Assembly: GCA_900317565.1 (NCBI GenBank)
Contig: ONHI01000076.1
Span: forward strand, 1 to 32,250
Length of the DNA stretch: 32,250 nucleotides
Direction of reading: 5' to 3'
Source: an uncultured Eubacteriales bacterium
GTDB lineage: Bacteria > Bacillota > Clostridia > Christensenellales > Aristaeellaceae
How positions within the stretch are numbered: position 1 is the stretch's first letter; every line of letters starts with the position of its first letter. Positions 14,330 through 22,180 of the stretch are shown piece by piece. The translations under genes and the position numbers were made by a program. The notes below the pieces were generated by a model. It worked only from the letters and a program-made list of their open reading frames with translations, was not told where the DNA came from and did no database searches.

Positions 14330-14580
14330 AGCGAATATCAACGCACAGATGGGAAATGCCCGTGGAAGCGCGGCGCGCAGCGAACCGGAGTATGGTGCAA
14401 GTCCGGAGGCCGACGCCATGGGGAATCCTCCCGGAGCAGCGTGCCGAACGCGGCCCAGCCGCCAATAGGCCACGCCGGGCGCGCCCGATACAGCGCACGC
14501 AAGAGGGCATGCGAGGCATGCCAAATTGGGTGGTACCGCGAAGCGTCTTCGTCCCATGGGACGGAGGCCTATTTTTTATC
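14330..14580 (+). promoter_or_regulatory. tRNA-Ile T-box riboswitch
   Basis: The leader senses uncharged tRNA-Ile. The T-box GGGTGGTACCGCG is at 14528-14540, and its UGGU would pair with the ACCA end of a tRNA with discriminator A. Stem I can be drawn: GGGA (14351-14354) with UCCC (14429-14432), CCCGUGG (14359-14365) with CCAUGGG (14416-14422), and between them a loop with specifier AUC (14425-14427), an isoleucine codon, followed by the usual GGAGC. A distal stem CCGGA/UCCGG carries a GGUGCAAG loop. Stem III is a 7-bp hairpin (14506-14522). The terminator follows at 14543-14577. Confidence 0.93.
14543..14577 (+). terminator. T-box regulated terminator
   Basis: GCGTCTTCGTCCC pairs (with wobbles) with GGGACGGAGGC and is followed by a TTTTTT run. 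Its left arm overlaps the antiterminator region after the T-box, as expected for transcriptional control. Confidence 0.85.
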
Positions 14581-14598
14581 AGGAGGGAATGATCGCCA

Positions 14599-17500
14599 AT
14601 GATCGAAAAGGTGTCCACGGCGCTGGATTTTCTGGCGCGTGAAAAGGAAGTCATCAAATTCTGGAACGAGAACGACATCTTCCAAAAATCCATGAAGAAC
14701 CGGGAGGGCCAGCAGGTCTGGACCTTCTTCGACGGCCCGCCGACCGCCAACGGCAAGCCCCACATCGGCCACATCGAGACCCGCGCCATCAAGGACCTGC
14801 TGCCCCGCTATCACACCATGAAGGGCCAGCTGGTCACCCGCAAGGCGGGCTGGGACACCCACGGCCTGCCGGTGGAGCTGGAAGTGGAGAAGATGCTGGG
14901 CCTGGACGGCAAGGAGCAGATCGAGGAATACGGCATCGAGCCCTTCATCCAGGAGTGCAAGAAGTCCGTCTGGAAGTACAAGGGCGAATGGGAGCGCATG
15001 TCCGAGCGCGTGGGCTTCTGGGCCGACATGGAGAACCCCTACATCACCTATGACAACAACTACATCGAATCCGTGTGGTGGTCGCTGAAGCAGATCGCCG
15101 ACAAGGGCCTGCTGTACAAGGGCCACAAGGTGGTGCCCTACTGCCCCCGCTGCGGCACCGCGCTGTCCAGCCATGAGGTCTCCCAGGGCTACAAGGAGGT
15201 CAAGGAGCGCTCCGCCGTGGTGCGCTTCAAGGTCGTGGACCAGGACAACACCTATATCTACGCATGGACCACCACGCCCTGGACGCTGCCCAGCAACGTG
15301 GCGCTGTGCGTGAACCCCGACGAGACCTACGCCCGCTTCGATTACGACGGCCGCACCATCATCATGGGCGACGCGCTGATCGAGAAGGTGCTGGGCGAGG
15401 GCGTCAAGGTGACCAACAAGATCACCTTCCCCGGCATCGAGCTGAAGGGCCTGCGCTATGAGCCGCTGTTCGACTTCCAGCGCGAGGCCATCCAGGGCGC
15501 GGACAACGCGCAGAACGCCTGGACCGTGGTCTGCGACGACTACGTCACCATGACCGACGGCACCGGCGTGGTCCACCAGGCCCCCGCCTTCGGCGAGGAC
15601 GACGCCCGCGTGGGCCGGGAGAACAACATCCCCTTCCTGCAGCTGGTGGACGCCAAGGGCGAGATGGACAAGCAGACCTATTGGCCCGGCGTGTTCGTCA
15701 AGAAGGCCGACCCGATGATCCTGGAGTGGCTGGAGCAGCAGGGCAAGCTGGTGGACGCGCCCTACTTCACCCACGATTATCCCTTCTGCTGGCGCTGCGA
15801 CACCCCGCTGATCTACTATGCCCGCAGCACCTGGTTCATCCGCATGACCGCGGTGCGCGACCGGCTGGTGGCCAACAACCGCACCGTCAACTGGTATCCA
15901 GAGAACATCAGGGAGGGCCGCTTCGGCAACTTCCTGGAGAACGTGATCGACTGGGGCCTGAGCCGCGAGCGCTATTGGGGCACGCCGCTGCCGGTGTGGG
16001 TGTGCAAGTGCGGCAGGACCCACGTGATCGGCAGCCGCGCCGAGCTGAAGGAGCTGGGCAACAACGTGCCCGACGACATCGAGCTGCACCGGCCCTACAT
16101 CGACGCCGTGACGCTCACCTGCCCGGACTGCGGCGGCGAGATGCGCCGCACCCCGGAGGTCATCGACTGCTGGTACGATTCCGGCTCCATGCCCTTCGCC
16201 CAGTGGCACTATCCCTTTGAGAACAAGGAGATCTTCGAGGCCAACTTCCCGGCCAACTTCATCTCCGAGGCCATCGACCAGACCCGCGGCTGGTTCTACA
16301 CGCTGATGGCGATCAGCACGCTGCTGTTCGACCGCAGTCCCTTTGAGAACTGCGTGGTCATGGGCCACGTGCAGGACGCCGAGGGCAAGAAGATGTCCAA
16401 GCACCTGGGCAACGTGGTCAATCCCTGGGACGTGCTGGACAAGCAGGGCGCGGACGCCGTGCGCTGGTATTTCTACGCCAACGGCGCGCCGTGGCTGCCC
16501 ACCCGCTTCTCCTCCGAGCTGGTCAGCGAGATGCAGAGCAAGTTCATGGGCACGCTGTGGAACACCTACGCCTTCTTCGCCATGTACGCCTCCATCGACA
16601 ACTTCCAGCCGGAGGTGCACACCGCCGAGGACAAGGACCTGACGCTGATGGACCGCTGGGTGCTGTCCCGGCTGAACAGCCTGGTGAAGGACGTGGACGC
16701 GGGCCTGGCCGGCTACGACATCACCGGGTCCGCCCGCGCCATTCAGGCCTTCGTGGACGAGCTGAGCAACTGGTACGTGCGCCTGTCCAAGTCCCGCTTC
16801 TGGGGCAAGGAGTGGACCGGCGACAAGAAGGCCGCCTACCAGACGCTGTACACCGTGCTGGTGACGCTGTGCAAGCTGGCCGCGCCCTTCATCCCCTTCA
16901 TGACCGAGAGCATGTACCGCAACCTGGTGGTGGGCAGCGTGACCGGCGCGCCGGAGAGCGTGCACCTGTGCGACTATCCGGTGTGCGACGAGGCCAGGAT
17001 CGACAAGCAGCTGGAGAGTGAGATGGACGAGGTCGCCCAGGCCGTGACGCTGGGCCGCGCCTGCCGCAACACCGCCAACATCAAGGTCCGCCAGGCGCTG
17101 AGCACGCTGTACGTGAAGGGCTCGAAGCTGTCCGAGGCCTGCGCGGCGCTGATCCGGGACGAGCTGAACGTGGAGCGCGTGGAGTTCATCGACGACGCCC
17201 GCGCCTTCACCTCCTACCAGATCAAGCCCCAGATGCGCACGCTGGGCCCGAAGTACGGCAAGCTGCTGGGCAAGATCGGCGCTTACCTGAAGGAGGTCGA
17301 CGGCAACAGCTTCGTGGACGCCCTGGAGAAGGACGGCTCCGTGAAATTCGAGCTCGACGGCGCGCCGGTGGAGCTGACCGCCGACGATTGCCTGATCTCC
17401 CCCGCCCAGAAGCCCGGCTTCGTGGCGGAGACCGAGAAGGACATGACCGTGGTGATCGACACCAACCTGACGCCGGAGCTGATCGAGAAGGGCTACGTGC

Positions 17501-17745
17501 GCGAGGTGATCTCCAAGCTGCAGACCATGCGCAAGGAGGCGGGCTTCGACGTGGTGGACCGCATCAGCGTCACCTACCGCGCCTCCGACGCGCTGGCCCC
17601 GGTGATCGCGAAGAACGCCGACGCCATCGCCGCCGCCACGCTGGCCACCGCCATCCAGGAGGCCGACGCCCCCGAGGGCGCCTACGCCAAGGATTGGAAC
17701 ATCAACGGCGAAAAGGCCGCGCTGAGCGTGAAGAAGAACGGATAA
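14599..17745 (+). CDS. ileS: Isoleucyl-tRNA synthetase, long (IleS2-like) form
   Basis: This class I synthetase charges tRNA-Ile and is under T-box control. It is 1048 residues. HIGH is at 55-58 in PTANGKPHIGHIETR, a CP1 editing domain follows, the KMSKS loop reads KMSKH at 598-602, and the anticodon-binding domain follows. The C-terminus (ELIEKGYVREVISKLQTMRK) matches the eukaryote-like IleS2 class and lacks the zinc ribbon at the end of IleS1. IleS2 enzymes are known to be poorly inhibited by mupirocin; whether this one is resistant is an inference. The AGGAGGG ribosome binding site sits 12 nt before the ATG, which is long. It is monocistronic. Confidence 0.95.
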   Translation: MIEKVSTALDFLAREKEVIKFWNENDIFQKSMKNREGQQVWTFFDGPPTANGKPHIGHIETRAIKDLLPRYHTMKGQLVTRKAGWDTHGLPVELEVEKMLGLDGKEQIEEYGIEPFIQECKKSVWKYKGEWERMSERVGFWADMENPYITYDNNYIESVWWSLKQIADKGLLYKGHKVVPYCPRCGTALSSHEVSQGYKEVKERSAVVRFKVVDQDNTYIYAWTTTPWTLPSNVALCVNPDETYARFDYDGRTIIMGDALIEKVLGEGVKVTNKITFPGIELKGLRYEPLFDFQREAIQGADNAQNAWTVVCDDYVTMTDGTGVVHQAPAFGEDDARVGRENNIPFLQLVDAKGEMDKQTYWPGVFVKKADPMILEWLEQQGKLVDAPYFTHDYPFCWRCDTPLIYYARSTWFIRMTAVRDRLVANNRTVNWYPENIREGRFGNFLENVIDWGLSRERYWGTPLPVWVCKCGRTHVIGSRAELKELGNNVPDDIELHRPYIDAVTLTCPDCGGEMRRTPEVIDCWYDSGSMPFAQWHYPFENKEIFEANFPANFISEAIDQTRGWFYTLMAISTLLFDRSPFENCVVMGHVQDAEGKKMSKHLGNVVNPWDVLDKQGADAVRWYFYANGAPWLPTRFSSELVSEMQSKFMGTLWNTYAFFAMYASIDNFQPEVHTAEDKDLTLMDRWVLSRLNSLVKDVDAGLAGYDITGSARAIQAFVDELSNWYVRLSKSRFWGKEWTGDKKAAYQTLYTVLVTLCKLAAPFIPFMTESMYRNLVVGSVTGAPESVHLCDYPVCDEARIDKQLESEMDEVAQAVTLGRACRNTANIKVRQALSTLYVKGSKLSEACAALIRDELNVERVEFIDDARAFTSYQIKPQMRTLGPKYGKLLGKIGAYLKEVDGNSFVDALEKDGSVKFELDGAPVELTADDCLISPAQKPGFVAETEKDMTVVIDTNLTPELIEKGYVREVISKLQTMRKEAGFDVVDRISVTYRASDALAPVIAKNADAIAAATLATAIQEADAPEGAYAKDWNINGEKAALSVKKNG

Positions 17746-17751
17746 GGAACA

Positions 17752-17808
17752 ACGACCAAATCAAAGGGACCCCGGAAGCGAATTCCGGGGTCCCTTTGAT
17801 TTGGTCGT
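17752..17808. terminator. 26-bp perfect hairpin between ileS and the convergent gene
   Basis: ACGACCAAATCAAAGGGACC and the next 6 nt (17752-17777) pair perfectly with 17783-17808 around a GCGAA loop. It lies just after the ileS stop codon and touches the stop codon of the YcxB-like gene. There is no T run, but the arms include CCCTTTGATTTGG. It is probably a bidirectional terminator. Confidence 0.75.
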
Positions 17809-20367
17809 CACAGCCGCCGCGTCTTGCCCGGCATGTGCTTTTCGAGATACGCCCACAGCGCGTCGTCGTCCACGTTCGCCTGGCCGTCGGGCAGCAGGTA
17901 GGCGCGGGCGGGGCTGGCGTAGAGGTAGACACAGCCCTTCACCCTGTAGGCGGCGGGCAGCTGGCTCCACTTCAGCGCGACGTGCTCGCCCTGCTTGCGG
18001 TCGTTGGTCACGTCCACGCCCTCCCAGCTTAGCCGCACGGTATAGACCCGCCGGGGCTGGTCCAGGCCCTGGTTCTCGGCCTGCATGTTCACCTGGGAGA
18101 AGAAGGTGCCGAAGTACACCAGCGGCAGGCCCAGGCCCACCACCAGCAGCACCGCGGCGATCATGCCCGCCTGCTCCTTGCCCGTCAGCAGCGCCACCGC
18201 GGCGAAGGCCATCAAAATCAGCGCGAACACCACCGGCCGCACCCAGCGCTTGCGCAGGCGCAGCATGTCGAAGCGGCTGAACCGCTTGAAGGTCTTCGCG
18301 TCCAGCTTTACGGGGACGGTGATTTCGCTCGGCGGTGCGGGCGTCGGGCTGTCCGAGGCCGGCGTAGAACACCGGGGCGCCCTCGTCCACGAGGCGGCCC
18401 TCGGCGTCGACGACCTTCAGGCGGTCGGCGGGGATCTCCAGGGTGAGGGTCACGCTGCCGCCCGCGGGCACCCGCACGCGCCCAAAGGCGCACAGCCGGG
18501 GATTGCGGGGCGCGTTGGCGGAGCCCTCGTTCTGCACGTACACCTGGGCGACCTCCTCGGTGTCCACGGCGCCGTCGTTGACGATCTGAATCTCCGCGCC
18601 GCCCTCGACCCTGCGGGCAGAGGCCACGCGGCAGTCGCCGTAGGTCAGGCCGTAGCCGAAGGGATACAGCGGCGCGTCCTCCACATAGCGGTAGGTGCGG
18701 CCCGCCATGGCGTAGTCGGTGAATTCCGGCATGGCGGCCAGCTGGTCGTTGCGATAGAAGGTCACGGGCAGCTTGCCGGAGGGAGAGACCCGGCCCAGCA
18801 GTATGTCCGCCACGGCCCGACCGCCCCGCGCGCCGGGATACCAGGTCAGCAGCACGGCGTCGGCCTTTTCGGCGGCCGCGCCAAGGTCGATGGCGCTGCC
18901 CGCCATCAGGCAGATCACGGTGGGCTTGCCCACGGCCAGCACGGCGTCCAGCAGCCTGCGCTGGCTCTCGGGCAGCAGCAGGTCCAGCTTGTCGCCGGAG
19001 GCGGCGGCGTTGCCGGTGTCGCCCTCCTCGCCCTCCAGGGTCTCGTCCAGGCCCACCACCAGCACCACCGCGTCGGAGGCCTCCGCCACGGCCAGCGCCT
19101 CGCTGATGCGGTCGTCGGCCACGGCCAGGTTCTCGTCCCGGTCGCGGAACAGGTGGCTGCCCTGGCCGTACAGCACGCGCACGTCGTCGCCCAGCGCGTC
19201 CTGGAGGCCCTCCAGCACGGTGACGTAGCGGGAGGAGGTGCCGTGGTAATTGCCGATCAGCGCGGCGCGGCTGTTGGCGTTGGGGCCGATGACGCCCAGC
19301 GTGTGCAGCTTCTTCGCGTCCAGCGGCAGCAGGCCGTCGTTCTTCAGCAGCACGCAGCTCTTCTCGCTCGCCTCCCGGGCCCGGGCCAGGTGCTCGGCGC
19401 ACTCCACCTTCTCAAAGGGCACGGCGTCGAATTCGCTGCCCTCCATCAGGCCCAGCATGTAGCGGCAGGTGAACAGCCGCACGGCGCTGCGCCGGATCTG
19501 GTCCTCGGTGACCAGCCCCTGGGCGTAGGCCTTCATCAGATAGACGTAGGTGTTGCCGCAGTTCACGTCGCAGCCTTCCTTGATGGCCAGCGCGGCGGAT
19601 TCCTCGGGGGTGTCGGTGACCATGTGGCCGGTGTGGAAATCCTTGATGGCCCAGCAGTCGGACACGAAGTGGCCCTCGAAGCCCCACTCCTCCCGCAGCA
19701 CCTTCTGCAGCGCGGCGCTGCCGCAGCAGGGCTCGCCGTTGGTGCGGTTGTAGGCGCCCATCACGGCCTCCACCCCGGCGTCCACCAGCGCGTGGAAGGC
19801 GGGCAGATAGGTCTCGGCCATGTCCTTCTTCGAGGCCACGGCGTTGAAGCGATGGCGCAGCGCCTCCGGGCCGGAGTGCACGGCGAAGTGCTTGGCGCAG
19901 GCGGCGGATTTCATGGTCTCGCCCTCGCCCTGCAGGCCCTTCACGTAGGCCACGCCCAGCTCGGCGGTCAGCAGCGGATCCTCGCCGTAGGTCTCGTGGC
20001 CGCGGCCCCAGCGGGGATCGCGGAATATGTTCACGTTGGGAGACCAGAAGGTCAGCCCCTTGTAGATGTCGCGGTCGCCGTGCTTCGCGGCGGCGTTGTA
20101 CTTCGCGCGGCCCTCGGTGGACGCCACGTCGCCCAGCGCGCGCACCAGCTCGGGATCAAAGGTGGCCGCCAGGCCGATGGCCTGGGGAAAGGATGTGGCC
20201 GTGCCCGCGCGGGCCACCCCGTGCAGCGCCTCGTTCCACCAGTTGTAGGCGGGAACGCCCAGCCGTTCGATGGCGGGCGCGTCAAAGCGCAGCTGGCCGG
20301 CCGCCTCCTCCAGCGTCATGCGGTCCACCAGCGCCTGCGCCTTCGCTCGGGCCTGTTCTCGATTCAT
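17761..20367 (-). CDS. Glycoside hydrolase family 3 enzyme with an out-of-frame 3' end
   Basis: The first 680 residues are a full GH3 beta-glucosidase or beta-xylosidase. The N-terminal barrel has KHFAVHSGPEALRH (159-172) and the nucleophile Asp237 in FVSDCWAIKDF. The second domain runs from about 350 to 560 and a fibronectin-III-like end reaches the normal terminus GLGQPDARTAE near 18,330. Beyond that the frame continues for about 190 residues of Arg/Pro/Gly-rich sequence that is the shifted reading of a YcxB-like gene, with its stop at 17761. The natural stop codon seems to have been lost. No signal peptide, so probably intracellular. The ATG at 20367 has AGGAGG 8 nt upstream. The sugar specificity cannot be told. 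Confidence 0.82.
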   Translation of the reverse strand: MNREQARAKAQALVDRMTLEEAAGQLRFDAPAIERLGVPAYNWWNEALHGVARAGTATSFPQAIGLAATFDPELVRALGDVASTEGRAKYNAAAKHGDRDIYKGLTFWSPNVNIFRDPRWGRGHETYGEDPLLTAELGVAYVKGLQGEGETMKSAACAKHFAVHSGPEALRHRFNAVASKKDMAETYLPAFHALVDAGVEAVMGAYNRTNGEPCCGSAALQKVLREEWGFEGHFVSDCWAIKDFHTGHMVTDTPEESAALAIKEGCDVNCGNTYVYLMKAYAQGLVTEDQIRRSAVRLFTCRYMLGLMEGSEFDAVPFEKVECAEHLARAREASEKSCVLLKNDGLLPLDAKKLHTLGVIGPNANSRAALIGNYHGTSSRYVTVLEGLQDALGDDVRVLYGQGSHLFRDRDENLAVADDRISEALAVAEASDAVVLVVGLDETLEGEEGDTGNAAASGDKLDLLLPESQRRLLDAVLAVGKPTVICLMAGSAIDLGAAAEKADAVLLTWYPGARGGRAVADILLGRVSPSGKLPVTFYRNDQLAAMPEFTDYAMAGRTYRYVEDAPLYPFGYGLTYGDCRVASARRVEGGAEIQIVNDGAVDTEEVAQVYVQNEGSANAPRNPRLCAFGRVRVPAGGSVTLTLEIPADRLKVVDAEGRLVDEGAPVFYAGLGQPDARTAERNHRPRKAGREDLQAVQPLRHAAPAQALGAAGGVRADFDGLRRGGAADGQGAGGHDRRGAAGGGPGPAAGVLRHLLLPGEHAGREPGPGPAPAGLYRAAKLGGRGRDQRPQAGRARRAEVEPAARRLQGEGLCLPLRQPRPRLPAARRPGERGRRRAVGVSRKAHAGQDAAAVTTKSKGPRNSLPGSL
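17808..18330 (-). pseudogene. YcxB-like membrane protein lacking a start codon
   Basis: In the frame ending at 17808 the sequence reads SEITVPVKLDAKTFKRFSRF, then MLRLRKRW (ATG at 18266), two hydrophobic helices, and a soluble tail with the YcxB-like WSQLPAAYRVKG and YLLPDG. The N-terminal segment before 18266 looks genuinely coding but has no in-frame start codon or ribosome binding site and adjoins the GH3 coding end. Either translation starts at 18266 (152 residues) or the gene has lost its 5' end. The function of YcxB-like proteins is unknown. Confidence 0.6.
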
Positions 20368-20404
20368 CGTCGCATCCTCCTTCACCGTCACATTCTTATA
20401 TTCG

Positions 20405-20434
20405 AGCATACCCCGAAAACCTTTCGCTTGTCAA
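20405..20434 (-). promoter_or_regulatory. Promoter of the GH3 gene
   Basis: TTGACA (20429-20434), 18 bp, TATGCT (20405-20410) on the minus strand, about 40 nt before the ATG. Confidence 0.65.
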
Positions 20435-20513
20435 GGGGAAAGCCTGTAAAGCATCGCCAAAAGCACAGTTTTGCAAGGCGGAGGGTAATTTCTGAGCCGC
20501 ACGGGGAATTTAT

Positions 20514-20542
20514 TTGCAATTCCCCCGCCGATGCACTATAAT
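20514..20542 (+). promoter_or_regulatory. Promoter of the dCMP deaminase gene
   Basis: TTGCAA (20514-20519), 17 bp, TATAAT (20537-20542), 39 nt before the ATG. Confidence 0.75.
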
Positions 20543-20581
20543 GGTGGTAAGGAGATCCAAACCAAACAGGGAGGTGGACCC

Positions 20582-21046
20582 ATGGACAAGTGGGACACGC
20601 GGTTCATGGAGCTGGCCGGCGTGATATCGGGCTGGGCCAGCTGCTACAAGCCGAACCGGAAGATCGGCGCGGTGATCGTGAAGAACAAGCGGATCGTGAC
20701 CACGGGCTACAACGGCGCGCCGGCGGGCATCAAGACCTGCGTGGAGCGGGGCGAATGCCTGCGGCAGAAGCTGGGCATCCCCTCGGGGACCCGGGCGGAG
20801 CTCTGCTATGCGGTCCACGCGGAGCAGAACGCCATCATACAGGCCGCGCGGCTGGGCAGCAGCATCGACGGCGCGACGCTGTACTGCACCCATCAGCCCT
20901 GCGTGCTGTGCGCGAAGATGATCGTCAATTCGGGCATCAAGCGCGTGGTGTACCAGGAGGGCTATCCCGACGATTTCTCCCTGGAGATACTGCACGAGAG
21001 CGGCGTGGAGCTGGAGCGCTTCCAGCCGCAAGAAAACGAAAAGTGA
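20582..21046 (+). CDS. Deoxycytidylate (dCMP) deaminase, ComEB-like
   Basis: This 154-residue zinc enzyme deaminates dCMP to dUMP for dTMP synthesis. The zinc site is His79-Ala80-Glu81 (HAEQNAI) with Cys107 and Cys110 (PCVLC). VERGECLRQKLGIPSG (54-69) is typical of the dCMP rather than cytidine group. The ATG at 20582 follows GGAGGTGG. The M24 peptidase follows 11 nt after its stop, so the two are co-transcribed, though no functional link is obvious. Confidence 0.92.
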   Translation: MDKWDTRFMELAGVISGWASCYKPNRKIGAVIVKNKRIVTTGYNGAPAGIKTCVERGECLRQKLGIPSGTRAELCYAVHAEQNAIIQAARLGSSIDGATLYCTHQPCVLCAKMIVNSGIKRVVYQEGYPDDFSLEILHESGVELERFQPQENEK

Positions 21047-21057
21047 AGGAAAGCGAC

Positions 21058-22104
21058 ATGAACACACAGCGAATCCAAAAGGTCATTGAAAACATGCGGG
21101 CCTGCGGCCTGAAGCAGATCCTGGTCACCGGCACCGCCAACGTGTACTACCTCACCGGCGTGTGGTGCGAGCCCTTCGAGCGGATGCTGGCGCTGCACCT
21201 GACGGACAGCGGCGATATGAAGCTGTACGCCAACAGGATGTTCGCGCTGCAGGGGCTGACGGACGTGCCGATGGTGGAGTACGAGGACACGGACGATTGC
21301 ATCGCCGTGCTGGCCCCGGACATGCTGCCGGGCAGGCTGGGCATCGACAAGACCTGGCCCAGCCATTTCACCATCCGGCTGATGGAGCGGCGGCCCGACA
21401 TCACCCCCGCCCTGGGCAGCAAGCCGCTGGACGACGCCCGGCTGGTGAAGGACGCGGAGGAGATCGAGCTGATGCGCATCAGCTCGAAGATGAACGTGGA
21501 GGTCTGCACCCGCATCGGCGAGGCGCTCCATGAGGGCTGCACCGAGAAGGAGATACAGGCGCTGTACAACAAGATCGCGCTGGAGCTGGGCGCCGCAGGC
21601 CCCTCCTTCACGCCGCTGATCTGCTTCGGCCCCAACGGCGCGGAGCCCCACCACGACAGCGACGGCACCCGGCTGAAGCGGGGCGACACCGTCATCATGG
21701 ACGTGGGGCTGCTGTGGAAGCACTATTGCAGCGACATGACCCGCACCGTGCACTTCGGCGAGGTCACCGACGAGCAGAAGAAGGTGCACGAGATCGTCAC
21801 CGCCGCCAACCGCGCGGGCATCGCCGCCTGCCGCCCCGGCGTGAAGATGAAGGACATCGACCGCGCCGCCCGCAAGGTGATCGAGGACGCGGGCTACGGC
21901 CCGTACTTCACCCACCGCACCGGCCACGGCATCGGCCTGGACGAGCACGAGTTCCCCGACTGCTCCTCCGTCAGCGAGACCGTCACCCGCCCCGGCATGA
22001 TATTCTCCATCGAGCCCGGCATCTACCTCCCCGGCAAGTTCGGCGTCCGGGTGGAGGACCTGGTGGTGATCACGGAGGATGGGTGCGAGGTCATTACGTG
22101 GTGA
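21058..22104 (+). CDS. M24-family aminopeptidase (Xaa-Pro type)
   Basis: This 348-residue pita-bread metallopeptidase should remove N-terminal residues before proline. The five metal ligands are present: Asp215 (IMDVGLL), Asp226 (YCSDMTRT), His290 (THRTGHGIG), Glu319 (SIEPGIYLP) and Glu333 (VRVEDLV). The N-terminal creatinase-like domain covers about 1-125. GAAGGAA lies 6 nt before the ATG. No signal peptide, so it is cytoplasmic. It is the second gene of the dCMP deaminase operon. Confidence 0.93.
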   Translation: MNTQRIQKVIENMRACGLKQILVTGTANVYYLTGVWCEPFERMLALHLTDSGDMKLYANRMFALQGLTDVPMVEYEDTDDCIAVLAPDMLPGRLGIDKTWPSHFTIRLMERRPDITPALGSKPLDDARLVKDAEEIELMRISSKMNVEVCTRIGEALHEGCTEKEIQALYNKIALELGAAGPSFTPLICFGPNGAEPHHDSDGTRLKRGDTVIMDVGLLWKHYCSDMTRTVHFGEVTDEQKKVHEIVTAANRAGIAACRPGVKMKDIDRAARKVIEDAGYGPYFTHRTGHGIGLDEHEFPDCSSVSETVTRPGMIFSIEPGIYLPGKFGVRVEDLVVITEDGCEVITW

Positions 22105-22146
22105 TGGGGAATTGGGAATTAGGAATTAGGAATTAATCATTCCTCA
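22105..22146. repeat. Heptamer repeat array (GGAATTA type)
   Basis: GGGAATT, GGGAATT, AGGAATT and AGGAATT units follow the M24 stop codon and are succeeded by an inverted TTCCTCATT unit. Confidence 0.7.
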
Positions 22147-22178
22147 TTAAAAAAGACCGGTTTCCCGGTCTTTTTTAA
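22147..22178. terminator. Bidirectional intrinsic terminator
   Basis: TTAAAAAAGACCGG (22147-22160) pairs perfectly with 22165-22178 around TTTC, giving a T run on both strands. It serves the M24 gene and the convergent HCCC-repeat gene. Confidence 0.9.
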
Positions 22179-22180
22179 AC

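Noticed and set aside
14331..14344. AUC at 14337-14339 in a GCG/CGC loop as the specifier of an ultrashort T-box Stem I
   Set aside because: A full Stem I can be drawn with two helices around AUC at 14425-14427, a distal GGUGCAAG loop and the GGAGC that normally follows the specifier, so the early AUC is not needed.
14569..16965. A very long open frame antisense to ileS, and similar ones opposite rhaB, argS and the MoxR operon
   Set aside because: GC-rich codon use leaves few stop codons on the opposite strand. These frames have no ribosome binding site, are rich in His, Gln, Val and Arg without domains, and lie opposite well-recognised genes.
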